Below are positions 8,085-17,825 of a DNA stretch of 64,000 nt, one piece after another (positions within the stretch are counted from its first letter, which is position 1; the number at the start of each line of letters is the position of its first letter). Source of the stretch: Oceanospirillaceae bacterium (lineage in GTDB: Bacteria; Pseudomonadota; Gammaproteobacteria; Pseudomonadales; Balneatricaceae); contig JABSQZ010000026.1 in the NCBI GenBank assembly GCA_013215505.1, positions 1 through 64,000 on the forward strand, read 5' to 3'. Under the pieces are notes generated by a model. It had not been told where the DNA came from. It worked only from the letters and a program-made list of their open reading frames with translations, and searched no databases. Made by a program: the position numbers and the translations under genes.

Positions 8085-8912
8085 ATGGCAATTATTAAGA
8101 CAAAGCCGACCTCTGCTGGACGTCGCCATTTAGTTAAAGTTGTTAATGCAGAACTGCATAAAGGCAAACCTTTAGCTTCATTGGTTGAGAAGAAAAGCAA
8201 GAGTGGTGGACGTAACAACAACGGTCGTATTACGACTCGTCACATTGGTGGCGGTCATAAACAGCATTATCGTTTAGTTGATTTTCGTCGCAACAAAGAA
8301 GGAATTCCAGCGACTGTTGAGCGCTTGGAATATGATCCAAACCGTTCAGCGCATCTTGCATTGTTAGTCTATGCAGATGGCGAGCGTCGTTACATTATTG
8401 CTCCAAAAGGTGTGAGTGCTGGTGATAAATTGGTTTCGGGCCCACAGGCTGAAATCAAAGTTGGAAACAACATGCCAATCCGCAATATGCCTTTAGGTAG
8501 TGTGATTCACTGTGTTGAGTTAAAGCCAGGCAAAGGCGCGCAAATTGCTCGTTCTGCCGGTACTTCTGCTCAGCTAGTTGCCCGTGAAGGTATGTACGCT
8601 ACATTGCGTCTACGTTCTGGCGAGATGCGCAAAGTACTGGTTGAATGTACAGCGACTTTCGGTGAAGTTGGCAACGGTGAACACAGCCTTCGTCGTCTGG
8701 GTAAAGCTGGCGCCAAGCGCTGGTTAGGTGTTCGTCCTACTGTTCGCGGTGTGGCAATGAACCCGGTCGATCACCCACATGGTGGTGGTGAAGGTCGTAC
8801 CTCTGGTGGTCGTCACCCTGTTACTCCATGGGGCGTACCTACTAAGGGCTATAAAACACGTAAGAACAAGCGCACTGACAAGTTAATTGTCCGTCGCCGT
8901 TCTGCTAAGTAA
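8085..8912 (+). CDS. rplB: Ribosomal protein L2
   Basis: 275 residues. L2 is needed for subunit joining and peptidyl transferase function. The C-terminal [26 protein letters not shown] segment carries the conserved His near the catalytic centre, and the [15 protein letters not shown] block of the N-terminal domain is intact. The start follows AAGGGGCTTACAA. It lies between rplW and rpsS in standard order. Confidence 0.98.
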   Translation: MAIIKTKPTSAGRRHLVKVVNAELHKGKPLASLVEKKSKSGGRNNNGRITTRHIGGGHKQHYRLVDFRRNKEGIPATVERLEYDPNRSAHLALLVYADGERRYIIAPKGVSAGDKLVSGPQAEIKVGNNMPIRNMPLGSVIHCVELKPGKGAQIARSAGTSAQLVAREGMYATLRLRSGEMRKVLVECTATFGEVGNGEHSLRRLGKAGAKRWLGVRPTVRGVAMNPVDHPHGGGEGRTSGGRHPVTPWGVPTKGYKTRKNKRTDKLIVRRRSAK

Positions 8913-8931
8913 TTAAATTGAGGATATAGCT

Positions 8932-9207
8932 GTGCCACGTTCACTGAAGAAAGGTCCATTTATCGACCTTCACCTGTTGAAGAAGGTAGAAGCTGCAATT
9001 GAAGCAGGCGAACGTCGACCAATTAAGACTTGGTCACGTCGCTCTACTATCTTTCCACATTTTGTTGGATTGACGATTGCAGTACATAACGGCCGCCAGC
9101 ACGTTCCAGTTTTCGTAACTGAAGACATGGTCGGCCACAAACTCGGCGAATTTGCAGGAACACGTACATACCGTGGTCACGCTGCAGATAGAAAAGCCAA
9201 ACGCTAA
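8932..9207 (+). CDS. rpsS: Ribosomal protein S19
   Basis: 91 residues from a GTG start ([19 protein letters not shown]), the correct family N-terminus, behind GAGGATATAGCT. S19 forms a heterodimer with S13 in the head of the 30S subunit. The motif [22 protein letters not shown] is intact. It is the only gene of the S10 block with a GTG start, so initiation may be slightly weaker than for its neighbours. Confidence 0.98.
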   Translation: MPRSLKKGPFIDLHLLKKVEAAIEAGERRPIKTWSRRSTIFPHFVGLTIAVHNGRQHVPVFVTEDMVGHKLGEFAGTRTYRGHAADRKAKR

Positions 9208-9218
9208 GGGGATAAATG

Positions 9219-9548
9219 ATGGAAGTCGCTGCAAAATTAAACGGCGCTCGCATTTCTGCTCAGAAAGTGCGTTTGGTAGCCGATCAAATTAGAGGTAAGT
9301 CAATTGCAGATGCACTGGACATTTTAACGTTCAGTCCAAAAAAAGCTGCAGTCATCGTCAAAAAAGTGTTGGAGTCTGCTATCGCAAACGCCGAACACAA
9401 TGAAGGCGCTGATATCGACGAGCTTCGCGTGTCTACAATCTTCGTTGATGAAGGTGTGACAATGAAACGTATTAGTCCACGTGCTAAAGGTCGTGCTGAC
9501 CGCATCCTTAAGCGTAACTCTCACATCACCGTTAAGGTGTCTGATTAA
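9219..9548 (+). CDS. rplV: Ribosomal protein L22
   Basis: 109 residues starting [26 protein letters not shown]. Two ATG codons are adjacent (9216 and 9219); the second matches the family start and lies seven bases from AAGGGG. L22 contacts all 23S domains, and its beta-hairpin (around [18 protein letters not shown]) lines the exit tunnel, where macrolide-resistance changes can arise. Here the hairpin looks ordinary. Confidence 0.97.
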   Translation: MEVAAKLNGARISAQKVRLVADQIRGKSIADALDILTFSPKKAAVIVKKVLESAIANAEHNEGADIDELRVSTIFVDEGVTMKRISPRAKGRADRILKRNSHITVKVSD

Positions 9549-9565
9549 GCGCTAGGAGACTTATT

Positions 9566-10249
9566 ATGGGTCAGAAGATACATCCTACGGGTATCCGTCT
9601 TGGTATTGTTAAAGATCATACTTCTGTATGGTACGCAGACAAAGGCGAATACGCTGTTAAGTTATTAAGCGATCTTAAAGTACGTAAGTACTTAGAAGAT
9701 AAGCTAGTTAATGCATCTGTAAGTCGCATCGAAATCGAGCGTCCTGCACAAAATGCAAAAATCACCATTTTTACTGCACGTCCTGGGATTGTGATCGGTA
9801 AAAAAGGTGAAGATGTTGAGAAGCTACGCAATGCTTGCTCAAAGATGATGGGCGTTCCAGCACACATCAACATCGAAGAAATTCGCAAGCCTGAGCTTGA
9901 TGCTAAATTGGTTGCACAGTCTGTTGCTAGCCAGTTAGAGCGTCGAGTCATGTTCCGTCGCGCTATGAAGCGTGCAGTGCAAAACGCTATGCGTTTGGGC
10001 GCTAAAGGAATCAAGATTCAGGTTGGCGGTCGTTTAGGGGGTGCTGAAATCGCTCGTTCTGAGTGGTATCGCGAAGGACGTGTGCCATTGCACACATTCC
10101 GTGCAGATATCGATTACTCAAATTACGAAGCGCACACTACATACGGTGTGATCGGCATTAAAGTTTGGATCTTTAAAGGTGAAATTTTGGGAGGTATCGA
10201 AGAAGTTCGTGCTCTTCGCAAGGCTGCGCCTAAAAAGAAGTCTAAGTGA
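9566..10249 (+). CDS. rpsC: Ribosomal protein S3
   Basis: 227 residues. S3 sits at the mRNA entry channel with S4 and S5 and helps unwind mRNA structure. The KH domain GxxG is seen as [12 protein letters not shown] (residues about 75-86), followed by the C-terminal domain with [30 protein letters not shown]. The tail is basic (APKKKSK). It starts after TAGGAG. Confidence 0.98.
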   Translation: MGQKIHPTGIRLGIVKDHTSVWYADKGEYAVKLLSDLKVRKYLEDKLVNASVSRIEIERPAQNAKITIFTARPGIVIGKKGEDVEKLRNACSKMMGVPAHINIEEIRKPELDAKLVAQSVASQLERRVMFRRAMKRAVQNAMRLGAKGIKIQVGGRLGGAEIARSEWYREGRVPLHTFRADIDYSNYEAHTTYGVIGIKVWIFKGEILGGIEEVRALRKAAPKKKSK

Positions 10250-10260
10250 GGTAGAGATCA

Positions 10261-10674
10261 ATGCTACAACCTAAACGACTAAAATTCCGCAAGATGATGA
10301 AAGGTCGCAACCGTGGCCTTGCACAGCGCGGTTCCAAGATTAGCTTCGGTGAAATTGGACTTAAAGCGACTGGTCGCGGACGCATTACTGCTCGTCAGAT
10401 CGAAGCTGCTCGTCGTACTATGACACGTCACGTAAAGCGTGGTGGTAAAATCTGGATCAGAATCTTCCCAGACAAGCCAATCACAAACAAACCGCTTGAA
10501 GTGCGTATGGGTAAAGGTAAAGGTAATGTTGAATACTGGGTATGCCAGATTCAGCCTGGCCGTGTACTTTTTGAAATGAGTGGTGTTCCAGATGATTTGG
10601 CTATAGAAGCTTTCAAGCTTGCTGCAGCTAAGTTGCCACTGGCTACTACCATCGTCAAACGGACGGTAATGTAA
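10261..10674 (+). CDS. rplP: Ribosomal protein L16
   Basis: 137 residues with the family start [20 protein letters not shown]16 shapes the A-site tRNA pocket and completes late 50S assembly. The [36 protein letters not shown] region is intact and contains the Arg hydroxylated by RoxA in E. coli (RMGKGKG). It shares one base with rpmC. Confidence 0.98.
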   Translation: MLQPKRLKFRKMMKGRNRGLAQRGSKISFGEIGLKATGRGRITARQIEAARRTMTRHVKRGGKIWIRIFPDKPITNKPLEVRMGKGKGNVEYWVCQIQPGRVLFEMSGVPDDLAIEAFKLAAAKLPLATTIVKRTVM

Positions 10675-10868
10675 TGAAAGCGAACGAATTGCGTGAAAAA
10701 AATCCAGAAGAGCTACAGCAGCAGCTGTTAGACCTTCTGAAAGATCAGTTTAATCTGCGCATGCAGAAGTCTTCTGGTCAATTAACTCAGACTCATCTGT
10801 TGGGTCAAGTTCGTCACGACATTGCACGTGTTAGGACTGTACTTAATCAGAAAGCAGGTGAGAAATAA
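10674..10868 (+). CDS. rpmC: Ribosomal protein L29
   Basis: 64 residues forming the usual helical hairpin: [33 protein letters not shown] then [15 protein letters not shown]29 sits beside L23 at the tunnel exit. Its start codon overlaps the last base of the rplP stop codon, and its stop overlaps the rpsQ start in the same way, so three genes are tightly coupled. Confidence 0.98.
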   Translation: MKANELREKNPEELQQQLLDLLKDQFNLRMQKSSGQLTQTHLLGQVRHDIARVRTVLNQKAGEK

Positions 10869-11131
10869 TGAGCGCTGAAAAACGGACAAAAACAGTAGTT
10901 GGTCGTGTTGTCTCTGACAAGATGGACAAAACTATTACTGTTCTGGTTGAACGCACCGAGAAGCATCCTATTTATGGGAAGTTTATGAAGCGTTCCTCCA
11001 AAATGCACGCTCACGATGAGAAGAATGAGTGCAAGGCAGGGGACTTAGTAACTATTGCTGAATCCCGTCCTTATTCCAAGAGTAAAACTTGGGTGCTCGT
11101 AAGCATTGAAGAAAGTGCTGCGAAGGTGTAG
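10868..11131 (+). CDS. rpsQ: Ribosomal protein S17
   Basis: 87 residues with the OB-fold pattern [52 protein letters not shown]17 is a primary binder of 16S rRNA at the 5' domain. It is the last gene of the classical S10 operon. An 82-base gap with a hairpin separates it from rplN, the first spc gene. Confidence 0.98.
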   Translation: MSAEKRTKTVVGRVVSDKMDKTITVLVERTEKHPIYGKFMKRSSKMHAHDEKNECKAGDLVTIAESRPYSKSKTWVLVSIEESAAKV

Positions 11132-11155
11132 AATACGCCCTCGCTCCATTTGATC

Positions 11156-11191
11156 GGCAGGAAAGGCTGCTTAATGTAAGCTTTCCCTGCC
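11156..11191 (+). promoter_or_regulatory. Hairpin between rpsQ and rplN
   Basis: GGCAGGAAAGGC (11156-11167) pairs with GCTTTCCCTGCC around a loop rich in A and T. No U-run follows, so it is not a standard terminator. It could be an mRNA stability element or a protein-binding leader for the spc genes. Confidence 0.55.
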
Positions 11192-11213
11192 ATTTAAATA
11201 TTTGGAGTAAACC

Positions 11214-11582
11214 ATGATTCAAACAGAATCAATGCTTGATGTTGCTGATAACAGCGGCGCCAAGCGAGTACAGTGTATTAAGGTCTTAGGTGGTTCACAC
11301 CGTCGTTACGCACGTATCGGCGACATTATTAAAATTACTGTTAAGGAAGCAATTCCACGCGGTAAGGTTAAGAAAGGTCAAGTTCTTAATGCTGTAGTAG
11401 TGCGTACCCGTAAAGGTGTTCGTCGTCCAGACGGTTCAGTTATCCGCTTTGATGTAAATTCAGCGGTTATCTTGAATGCGAACAACGAGCCTATGGGTAC
11501 TCGTATTTTTGGTCCAGTGACTCGTGAACTTCGTACAACGAAGTTTATGAAAATCATTTCCCTGGCGCCTGAAGTGCTTTAA
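11214..11582 (+). CDS. rplN: Ribosomal protein L14
   Basis: 122 residues, the family length, starting [29 protein letters not shown]14 bridges the 50S subunit to 16S helix 44 and is the docking site of the silencing factor RsfS. The gene starts behind TTGGAG. It is unusual in being flanked by structured gaps: a hairpin before it and two terminator-like structures after it, so its dosage relative to the downstream spc genes may be separately set. Confidence 0.98.
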   Translation: MIQTESMLDVADNSGAKRVQCIKVLGGSHRRYARIGDIIKITVKEAIPRGKVKKGQVLNAVVVRTRKGVRRPDGSVIRFDVNSAVILNANNEPMGTRIFGPVTRELRTTKFMKIISLAPEVL

Positions 11583-11608
11583 ACCTCAGTTTAAACTGAA
11601 GTTTTTTT
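11583..11608 (+). terminator. Terminator-like palindrome between rplN and rplX
   Basis: ACCTCAGTTT and AAACTGAAGT form a near-perfect inverted repeat directly after the rplN stop codon. Seven T follow (11602-11608). The stem lacks a spacer loop, so it would fold with a shortened stem and is probably weak. Confidence 0.5.
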
Positions 11609-11645
11609 AAAACGCCAATCCCGGAAGGGCTTGGCGTTTTTCAGC
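11609..11645 (+). terminator. Strong terminator-like hairpin inside the spc operon
   Basis: AAAACGCCAA (11609-11618) pairs with TTGGCGTTTT (11631-11640). CCC and GGG extend the stem past one mismatch and close it with a GGAA tetraloop, and the T-run TTTTT ends at 11641. By shape it is a good Rho-independent terminator, yet essential ribosomal genes lie downstream on the same strand. Confidence 0.7.
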
Positions 11646-11679
11646 ATGAGAAGGTAGTAGGAAGCGATAAAGGTATATT

Positions 11680-11997
11680 ATGCGTAAAATCAAAGGCAAC
11701 GACGAAGTAATCGTCATTGCAGGAAGAGACAAAGGTAAGCGCGGTAAGGTTATGCGCATACTAGAGAACGATTTACTGATCGTATCTGGCATTAACATGG
11801 TGAAGAAACATACTAAGCCTAACCCACAAGCTCAACAGCCGGGTGGCATAGTAGAGAAAGAAGCGACTATCGCTGTTTCTAATGTTGCGATCTTCAACCC
11901 TGCCACAGGCAAGGGCGATCGTGTTGGCTTCAAGACTCTTGAAGATGGCACTAAAGTTCGCTTCTTCAAATCTAACGGCGAAGTCGTCGGTAAATAA
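11680..11997 (+). CDS. rplX: Ribosomal protein L24
   Basis: 105 residues with the KOW motif near the N-terminus ([21 protein letters not shown]) and the central [19 protein letters not shown] segment. L24 is one of two proteins that start 50S assembly. A 97-base gap with two terminator-like structures separates it from rplN, so either read-through or a weak unseen promoter must drive it. Confidence 0.98.
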   Translation: MRKIKGNDEVIVIAGRDKGKRGKVMRILENDLLIVSGINMVKKHTKPNPQAQQPGGIVEKEATIAVSNVAIFNPATGKGDRVGFKTLEDGTKVRFFKSNGEVVGK

Positions 11998-12009
11998 GGA
12001 GCTAATGCC

Positions 12010-12549
12010 ATGTCTAGATTAAAAGCGCTTTACGCTAGCGAAGTAAAAAGCAAATTAAAAGAAGAGTTGAACAGCGCCAATATTATGGCTGTTCCTCGCT
12101 TAACCAAGATCACTCTGAATATGGGTGTTGGTGAAGCATTAGCAGATAAAAAGCAAATGGAGCATGCCGTAAGAGACATGACTCAAATTGCTGGTCAAAA
12201 GCCTGTTGTAACTCTGGCACGTAAATCCATTGCTGGATTTAAAGTCCGTGAAGATTGGCCAATTGGCTGTAAAGTTACACTGCGTGGACAGCAGATGTGG
12301 GAATTCCTGGATCGTCTAATCGACATCTCTATTCCTCGTATCCGCGATTTCCGTGGTTTAAATCCCAAGTCCTTCGATGGCCGTGGCAACTACAGCATGG
12401 GCGTTAAAGAGCAGATCATCTTCCCGGAAATTGACTTTGATAAAGTTGATAAGATTCGCGGGATGGATATCACCATCACCACCACTGCTAAGAACAATGA
12501 AGAGGGTCGTGCATTGCTGACCGCTCTGAATTTTCCATTCAAGAAGTGA
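12010..12549 (+). CDS. rplE: Ribosomal protein L5
   Basis: 179 residues. L5 binds 5S rRNA and contacts the P-site tRNA through its conserved loop. The family blocks [67 protein letters not shown] and the [14 protein letters not shown] terminus are all present. It follows rplX by 12 bases behind AAGGAG. Confidence 0.98.
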   Translation: MSRLKALYASEVKSKLKEELNSANIMAVPRLTKITLNMGVGEALADKKQMEHAVRDMTQIAGQKPVVTLARKSIAGFKVREDWPIGCKVTLRGQQMWEFLDRLIDISIPRIRDFRGLNPKSFDGRGNYSMGVKEQIIFPEIDFDKVDKIRGMDITITTTAKNNEEGRALLTALNFPFKK

Positions 12550-12563
12550 TAGGGGTTTAAACA

Positions 12564-12869
12564 ATGGCTAAGACTTCAATGATCGCGCGTGAAACAAAGC
12601 GTACTAAATGTGTTGCTAAGTTCGCGGCTAAACGCGACCACTTAAGAGCAATCATTAAATCTCATACCTCTTCTGATGAAGAGCGCTGGGAAGCAACGGT
12701 AGCGTTGCAAAAATTACCACGTGACTCTAGTCCATCTCGTCAGCGTAACCGCTGCGCGATAACTGGTCGTCCACATGGTGTTTACCGCAAATTTGGCTTG
12801 AGTCGTATGAAACTACGCGAAGCTGCAATGCGTGGTGATGTACCAGGATTGAAAAAGGCTAGCTGGTAA
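12564..12869 (+). CDS. rpsN: Ribosomal protein S14, zinc-free form
   Basis: 101 residues, the long form of S14 that lacks the CxxC...CxxC zinc ribbon. It ends with the conserved [41 protein letters not shown] block. S14 lies in the head of the 30S subunit. By contrast, the L36 encoded in the same operon keeps its zinc ligands. A 117-base gap follows before rpsH. Confidence 0.97.
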   Translation: MAKTSMIARETKRTKCVAKFAAKRDHLRAIIKSHTSSDEERWEATVALQKLPRDSSPSRQRNRCAITGRPHGVYRKFGLSRMKLREAAMRGDVPGLKKASW

Positions 12870-12890
12870 TAACTGGTTAGGTAATGATAA

Positions 12891-12962
12891 GCACGGTGGT
12901 CAGGGCGCTCTTTGTAAAGGTGTGTTAATCCTCACCCAATAAGAGTAGCTACCGCACTGTGC
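12891..12962 (+). promoter_or_regulatory. Possible structured leader of rpsH
   Basis: GCACGGTG (12891-12898) can pair with CACTGTGC (12955-12962), enclosing about 56 bases in the rpsN-rpsH gap. Such a stem could be an S8-binding regulatory element, as S8 controls the spc operon in E. coli from a different position. This is a suggestion only. Confidence 0.3.
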
Positions 12963-12986
12963 TGCACAACGAAGGAAGTAACAAGC

Positions 12987-13379
12987 ATGAGCATGCAAGA
13001 TACCCTAGCAGATATGATCACTCGTATCCGCAACGGGCACATGGCTACTAAAGTAGCCGTATCTATGCCGTCTTCCAAGATGAAGGTTTCTTTAGCTAAA
13101 ATACTAAAGAGCGAAGGTTATATCACTGACTACTCTGTAGAAGGTGATGTTAAGCCCGTTCTTAGCGTTGAGCTAAAGTACTTCGAAGGAAAATCGGTAA
13201 TTGAAGTAATTACGCGTGTAAGCCGTCCAGGTTTACGTATCTACAAAGGTGCAACTGAGCTGCCAAAAGTTTCTGGCGGATTAGGTGTTGCTATCGTATC
13301 AACAAGCAAAGGCTTGTTGACCGATCGCGCTGCACGCGCTGCCGGTATCGGTGGTGAAGTCATCTGTACAGTATTCTAA
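12987..13379 (+). CDS. rpsH: Ribosomal protein S8
   Basis: 130 residues with the opening [22 protein letters not shown] and the C-terminal rRNA-binding block [27 protein letters not shown]8 organises the central domain of 16S rRNA and in E. coli represses translation of spc mRNA. It starts after AAGGAAG and ends 10 bases before rplF. Confidence 0.98.
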   Translation: MSMQDTLADMITRIRNGHMATKVAVSMPSSKMKVSLAKILKSEGYITDYSVEGDVKPVLSVELKYFEGKSVIEVITRVSRPGLRIYKGATELPKVSGGLGVAIVSTSKGLLTDRAARAAGIGGEVICTVF

Positions 13380-13389
13380 GGGGAATAAT

Positions 13390-13923
13390 ATGTCACGTAT
13401 TGCAAAAAATCCCGTTACTATACCTGCAGGTGTTGAGCTTACGCTCAAAGGTAACCACGTCAGTGTTAAAGGTGCTAAAGGCACTTTGTCAATGGACATG
13501 CACACAGCTGTTTCCATTGCACAAGAAGACGGTCAGGTTCAGGTTAGCGCTCGCGATGGATCGAAAGTCTCCCGCGCTATGTCCGGTACTGCTCGCTCGC
13601 TAATCAACAACATGGTTGTTGGTGTGCACGAAGGTTTTACCAAAACTTTGCTGCTGCAAGGTGTTGGTTATCGTGCCACAGCTAAAGGCAATGTCATCAG
13701 TTTAACTCTTGGTTTCTCTCACCCCGTTGAGCATGAATTACCAGAGGGAATTACTGCTGAAACGCCTACTCAGACTACTATTGTTATCAGTGGTGCTGAC
13801 AAGCAGAAGGTTGGCCAAGTGGCTGCAGAAGTTCGCGCATATCGCCCACCAGAGCCTTATAAAGGCAAAGGTGTACGTTACGCTGACGAGTTTGTGCGTC
13901 GTAAAGAAGCTAAGAAGAAGTAG
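13390..13923 (+). CDS. rplF: Ribosomal protein L6
   Basis: 177 residues from [16 protein letters not shown], the family start; an upstream in-frame ATG at 13351 lies inside rpsH and is ignored. L6 has two similar domains and sits near the sarcin-ricin loop. The C-terminal signature with [14 protein letters not shown] is present. AAGGGGAATA precedes the start codon. Confidence 0.98.
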   Translation: MSRIAKNPVTIPAGVELTLKGNHVSVKGAKGTLSMDMHTAVSIAQEDGQVQVSARDGSKVSRAMSGTARSLINNMVVGVHEGFTKTLLLQGVGYRATAKGNVISLTLGFSHPVEHELPEGITAETPTQTTIVISGADKQKVGQVAAEVRAYRPPEPYKGKGVRYADEFVRRKEAKKK

Positions 13924-13936
13924 GTAGGACTAGGTT

Positions 13937-14287
13937 ATGAACGCTAAGAAAGTATCTCGCGTCCGTCGTTCGCTACGTTCACGCATCAAAATGCGTGAAT
14001 TAGGTGCGTTACGTCTGACCGTAAATCGTACACCGCGTCACATCTACGCACAAATTATCTCTGCCGATGGCAGCCAGGTATTAGCTTCTGCTTCTACTGT
14101 TGAAAAAGATATGCGTGCTGGATCAACTGGTAATGTCGCTGCGGCGCAAAAAGTTGGTTCTCTGATTGCTGAACGTGCTAAAGAAGCAGGTGTCACAAAG
14201 GTGGCTTTTGACCGCTCTGGATTTAAATTCCATGGCCGTGTAAAAGCTTTAGCTGATGCAGCCCGTGAAGGCGGCCTGGAATTCTAA
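13937..14287 (+). CDS. rplR: Ribosomal protein L18
   Basis: 116 residues, basic at the N-terminus ([16 protein letters not shown]), with the conserved [12 protein letters not shown] and [26 protein letters not shown] segments. L18 binds 5S rRNA together with L5. It lies between rplF and rpsE in normal order. Confidence 0.98.
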   Translation: MNAKKVSRVRRSLRSRIKMRELGALRLTVNRTPRHIYAQIISADGSQVLASASTVEKDMRAGSTGNVAAAQKVGSLIAERAKEAGVTKVAFDRSGFKFHGRVKALADAAREGGLEF

Positions 14288-14298
14288 AGAGGTCGATG

Positions 14299-14799
14299 AT
14301 GTCAAATCACGAACAAAAAGATGGTGAGCTACAGGAAAAATTAGTTCAAGTAAACCGCGTTGCCAAAGTTGTTAAAGGTGGACGTATTTTCGGTTTTACA
14401 GCACTAACTGTAGTAGGCGACGGTAAAGGTCGTGTAGGTTTCGGACGTGGTAAGGCACGTGAAGTTCCTGTTGCAATTCAAAAGGCAATGGAAGCGGCGC
14501 GTCGCAACATGATCCGTGTTGAATTAAATGGTGACACGTTACAGTACCCAATCAAAGCTCGTCATGGTGCCTCTAAGGTATACATGCAACCAGCTTCTGC
14601 AGGTACTGGTGTAATCGCCGGTGGTGCAATGCGTGCAGTTCTTGAAATTGCAGGTGTTCACAACGTACTAGCTAAATGTTACGGGTCTACAAACCCAGTT
14701 AACGTAGTTCGTGCAACTGTTAACGGTTTGAAGCAAATGCGCTCACCGGACGACGTTGCTGCCAAGCGCGGTTTAACTGTTGACGAGATTTTGGGGTAA
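14299..14799 (+). CDS. rpsE: Ribosomal protein S5
   Basis: 166 residues. The gene has two consecutive ATG codons; the second is six bases from AAAGAGG and is preferred. S5 has a double-stranded RNA-binding-like N-terminal domain ([36 protein letters not shown]) and supports decoding accuracy and mRNA entry. The C-terminal [26 protein letters not shown] block is intact. Confidence 0.97.
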   Translation: MSNHEQKDGELQEKLVQVNRVAKVVKGGRIFGFTALTVVGDGKGRVGFGRGKAREVPVAIQKAMEAARRNMIRVELNGDTLQYPIKARHGASKVYMQPASAGTGVIAGGAMRAVLEIAGVHNVLAKCYGSTNPVNVVRATVNGLKQMRSPDDVAAKRGLTVDEILG

Positions 14800-14805
14800 T
14801 AAGAC

Positions 14806-14985
14806 ATGGCTAAAACTGTAAAAGTTACGCTAACTCGTAGCCCAATTGGTACCCTACCTAAGCACAAGTTATGTGTTAAAGGTTTGGGATTACGTCGCAT
14901 CGGACATACCGTCGAAGTTGAAGATACTCCTTCAGTTCGCGGCATGATCAATAAAGTCCACTACTTGCTAAAAGTAGAAGACTAA
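14806..14985 (+). CDS. rpmD: Ribosomal protein L30
   Basis: 59 residues read directly from the sequence: [20 protein letters not shown] at the start and [14 protein letters not shown] at the end. This is the bacterial short form of L30. It begins six bases after rpsE and ends ten bases before rplO, as in other spc operons. Its small size makes it easy to miss. Confidence 0.97.
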   Translation: MAKTVKVTLTRSPIGTLPKHKLCVKGLGLRRIGHTVEVEDTPSVRGMINKVHYLLKVED

Positions 14986-14995
14986 GGGGTCAGAT

Positions 14996-15430
14996 ATGCA
15001 TTTAAATACTCTCAGCCCTGCTGATGGCTCTAACCCAGTCAGAAAGCGTGTAGGTCGTGGTATCGGTTCTGGCTTAGGCAAGACCGCTGGTCGCGGTCAC
15101 AAGGGCCAGAAAAGTCGCTCAGGCGGCAAGGTAAGACCAGGTTTTGAAGGCGGTCAAATGCCATTGCAGCAGCGTCTGCCAAAATTTGGTTTTACATCAC
15201 GCAAAGCGCGTTATGTTGCTGAAATCCGTCTCAACGAACTTGCAAAAGTTGAAGCGGAAGTTGTCGATTTAGCAGCTCTAAAAGCTGCCGATTTAATCGG
15301 TCACGAAATCAAAGTAGTTCGAATTATTCTCTCTGGGGAGATTAATAAGGCAGTCAATGTTAAAGGTCTTAAAGTGACCAAAGGCGCATTGGCGGCAATC
15401 GAAGCTGCTGGCGGTAAATTCGAGGCGTAA
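14996..15430 (+). CDS. rplO: Ribosomal protein L15
   Basis: 144 residues with the Gly-rich, basic N-terminal extension ([51 protein letters not shown]) that threads into 23S rRNA, and a globular C-terminal domain. It is a late 50S assembly protein. secY starts directly after its stop codon with no gap. Confidence 0.98.
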   Translation: MHLNTLSPADGSNPVRKRVGRGIGSGLGKTAGRGHKGQKSRSGGKVRPGFEGGQMPLQQRLPKFGFTSRKARYVAEIRLNELAKVEAEVVDLAALKAADLIGHEIKVVRIILSGEINKAVNVKGLKVTKGALAAIEAAGGKFEA

Positions 15431-16762
15431 ATGGCTAAAAAAGGTACGACACCAACAAGACAAACAGGCTTAAGCGAACTCTGGGCAAGGCTCTGGTTCG
15501 TGTTAATTGCAATCGTGGTTTACCGTATAGGCGCACACATACCTGTACCCGGTATTAACCCAGATCGATTAGCTGCACTGTTTGATCAAAATCAAGGTAC
15601 GATCCTCGCGATGTTCAATATGTTCTCAGGCGGTGCCTTAGAGCGTATGAGTATTCTAGCGTTGGGAATAATGCCCTACATCTCCGCATCTATCATAATG
15701 CAGTTGATGACAGTGGTCAGCCCGCACTTAGAACAGCTCAAGAAAGAAGGTGAAGCGGGTCGTCGTAAAATAAGTCAGTACACTAGATATGGAACTGTAG
15801 TGCTAGCAACTTTGCAATCTTTCGGGATGGCAGCGGGCTTGGCGCAACAGGGAGTATCATTCAACTCAGGTGCTAGCTTCTACTTTGTCGCAGTAGTGAC
15901 TCTGGTAGCGGGCGCAGTATTTCTGATGTGGTTGGGTGAACAAGTGACTGAACGGGGTATCGGTAACGGTATTTCTATCTTGATCTTTGCGGGTATCGTA
16001 GCTGGATTACCAGGCGCCATCGGACAATCGTTTGAGTCTGCAAGACAAGGTGATCTTCAAATCATCGCTTTGTTAGCTATCGGTATATTGGCCATTGCTA
16101 CAGTCGGCTTCGTAGTCTTTATGGAACGCGGTCAACGCCGAATTACCATAAACTATGCTAAGCGACAGCAGGGCCGTCAGGTATATGCAGCGCAATCGAG
16201 TCACTTGCCATTAAAAGTTAATATGGCAGGTGTCATTCCGCCAATATTTGCATCGAGTATCTTATTATTCCCCGCCTCTATCGGACAATGGTTCGGTCAG
16301 GGAGAGGGAGCATGGGCTAACTTTGTTCAAAATGCCGCACTGGCATTGGGACCTGGACAGCCGCTTTACATAGTGCTCTTTTCAATAGCTATAGTGTTTT
16401 TCTGCTTTTTCTATACGGCGATTATGTTTAATCCCCGCGAAGTAGCAGATAACTTAAAGAAGTCAGGGGCTTTCATACCAGGCATACGCCCAGGTGAGCA
16501 GTCAGCCCGTTACATAGATACAGTACTAGGTCGTTTAACGTTATTCGGCGCACTATATATCACTTTGGTATCTTTGATGCCTCAGTTCTTAGTGGTCTTG
16601 TTTAATGTACCTTTCTACTTTGGCGGCACATCGCTGTTAATTGTAGTAGTTGTAGTAATGGATTTTGTCGCTCAGGTGCAGTCACATTTAATGTCGCACC
16701 AGTATGAGTCTCTGATGAAAAAATCGAATCTGAAAGGTGGCGGTGCAGGTTTACTGCGCTAA
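15431..16762 (+). CDS. secY: Protein translocase subunit SecY
   Basis: 443 residues with about ten transmembrane segments. SecY is the channel of the SecYEG translocon and acts with SecA and with ribosomes at the inner membrane. Signature blocks include [15 protein letters not shown] near the plug, [56 protein letters not shown], and the cytoplasmic loop [23 protein letters not shown]. Its ATG follows the rplO stop codon directly, with no ribosome site of its own apart from sequence inside rplO, so translation is probably coupled. Confidence 0.98.
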   Translation: MAKKGTTPTRQTGLSELWARLWFVLIAIVVYRIGAHIPVPGINPDRLAALFDQNQGTILAMFNMFSGGALERMSILALGIMPYISASIIMQLMTVVSPHLEQLKKEGEAGRRKISQYTRYGTVVLATLQSFGMAAGLAQQGVSFNSGASFYFVAVVTLVAGAVFLMWLGEQVTERGIGNGISILIFAGIVAGLPGAIGQSFESARQGDLQIIALLAIGILAIATVGFVVFMERGQRRITINYAKRQQGRQVYAAQSSHLPLKVNMAGVIPPIFASSILLFPASIGQWFGQGEGAWANFVQNAALALGPGQPLYIVLFSIAIVFFCFFYTAIMFNPREVADNLKKSGAFIPGIRPGEQSARYIDTVLGRLTLFGALYITLVSLMPQFLVVLFNVPFYFGGTSLLIVVVVVMDFVAQVQSHLMSHQYESLMKKSNLKGGGAGLLR

Positions 16763-16781
16763 TGGCCCCCAGGAGCGAATG

Positions 16782-16898
16782 ATGAAGGTACGTGCATCTG
16801 TTAAAAAGATCTGCCGTAATTGCAAAATTGTAAGACGTGGCGGCGCAGTTCGTGTGATCTGCAAAGTTGAACCTCGTCACAAGCAGCGTCAAGGTTAA
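16782..16898 (+). CDS. rpmJ: Ribosomal protein L36, zinc form
   Basis: 38 residues, read directly: it opens [20 protein letters not shown] and ends RHKQRQG. Zinc ligands C11, C14, C27 and H33 are all present, so this is the zinc-binding (C+) form. Two ATG codons are adjacent (16779, 16782); the second is the family start, behind AGGAG. It closes the spc operon, after secY, as in most gammaproteobacteria. Zinc-free paralogues often exist elsewhere in such genomes. Confidence 0.97.
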   Translation: MKVRASVKKICRNCKIVRRGGAVRVICKVEPRHKQRQG

Positions 16899-16934
16899 TT
16901 TAATCTTGATTTAAGCCATGCAGGTGGTGAAAAG

Positions 16935-16966
16935 GGGTTGAATGTTTTTTATTCAACCCGTATAAT
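16935..16966 (+). promoter_or_regulatory. Internal promoter of the alpha operon with overlapping palindrome
   Basis: TTGAAT (16938-16943), 17 bases and a perfect TATAAT (16961-16966) form a strong sigma-70 promoter. GGGTTGAAT and ATTCAACCC make a 9-bp inverted repeat that covers the -35 box and most of the spacer. It drives rpsM-rpsK-rpsD-rpoA-rplQ, leaving a leader of about 65 bases with a small CTAGC/GCTAG hairpin near 17001. Confidence 0.8.
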
Positions 16967-17038
16967 TCGCCGCCTTGTATGAATATATAGGTATATTTGT
17001 CTAGCACAAAGCTAGGCATCTAAGATGGAGTAAGTTGA

Positions 17039-17395
17039 ATGGCCCGTATAGCTGGCGTCAATATTCCTGACAATAAGCACGCGGTTATCTCTCTGACTTA
17101 TGTTTTTGGAGTTGGCCGTACTACAGCACAACAGGTTTTAGAAGCTGCCGGCATCGCCGAAGCTACTAAAATCAGCGAGTTAAGCGAAGAGCAGCTCGAT
17201 GTGATCCGTGGTGAAATAGGCAAGTTGACAGTTGAAGGCGATCTACGCCGTGAAGTTTCTATGAATATCAAGCGTCTTATGGATCTTGGTAGCTACCGTG
17301 GAATTCGTCACCGTCGTAATCTACCGGTCCGTGGACAACGTAGTAAGACTAATGCGCGTACGCGTAAAGGTCCACGTAAGCCAATTCGTAAATAG
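17039..17395 (+). CDS. rpsM: Ribosomal protein S13
   Basis: 118 residues with the start [26 protein letters not shown] and the basic tail [26 protein letters not shown] that reaches the P-site. S13 forms the bridge between subunit heads and pairs with S19. It is first in the alpha operon behind a strong promoter and a GGAGTAAG ribosome site; in E. coli this start is the target of S4 repression. Confidence 0.98.
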   Translation: MARIAGVNIPDNKHAVISLTYVFGVGRTTAQQVLEAAGIAEATKISELSEEQLDVIRGEIGKLTVEGDLRREVSMNIKRLMDLGSYRGIRHRRNLPVRGQRSKTNARTRKGPRKPIRK

Positions 17396-17420
17396 TGTAA
17401 GCCGATAGGAATTACCAATT

Positions 17421-17810
17421 ATGGCTAAGCCAGGCAAAAGCACACGTAAAAAAGTTAAAAAGAATGTAGTTGATGGCCTTGCGCACATCCACGCATCTTT
17501 TAACAATACAATAATCACCATTACTGATCGTCAAGGTAATGCATTGTCTTGGGCCACTTCAGGTGGTTCTGGATTCCGTGGTTCTCGTAAGAGTACTCCG
17601 TTCGCCGCACAAGTTGCAGCAGAACGTGCGGGTAATGCAGCACTTGAATTTGGTTTGAAAAACCTAGATGTATTGGTTAAGGGCCCAGGCCCTGGTCGTG
17701 AATCCGCAGTACGTGCACTGAATGGATGCGGCTACAAAATAACAAACATCACTGACGTGACGCCGATACCACACAATGGTTGTCGTCCACCGAAGAAACG
17801 TCGTGTTTAA
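17421..17810 (+). CDS. rpsK: Ribosomal protein S11
   Basis: 129 residues with [43 protein letters not shown] and the C-terminal [17 protein letters not shown]11 forms the platform of the 30S subunit near the mRNA exit. The [22 protein letters not shown] segment contains the Asn-Gly step that is converted to isoaspartate in E. coli. Confidence 0.98.
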   Translation: MAKPGKSTRKKVKKNVVDGLAHIHASFNNTIITITDRQGNALSWATSGGSGFRGSRKSTPFAAQVAAERAGNAALEFGLKNLDVLVKGPGPGRESAVRALNGCGYKITNITDVTPIPHNGCRPPKKRRV

Positions 17811-17825
17811 ACTGGAGTCGAAATA

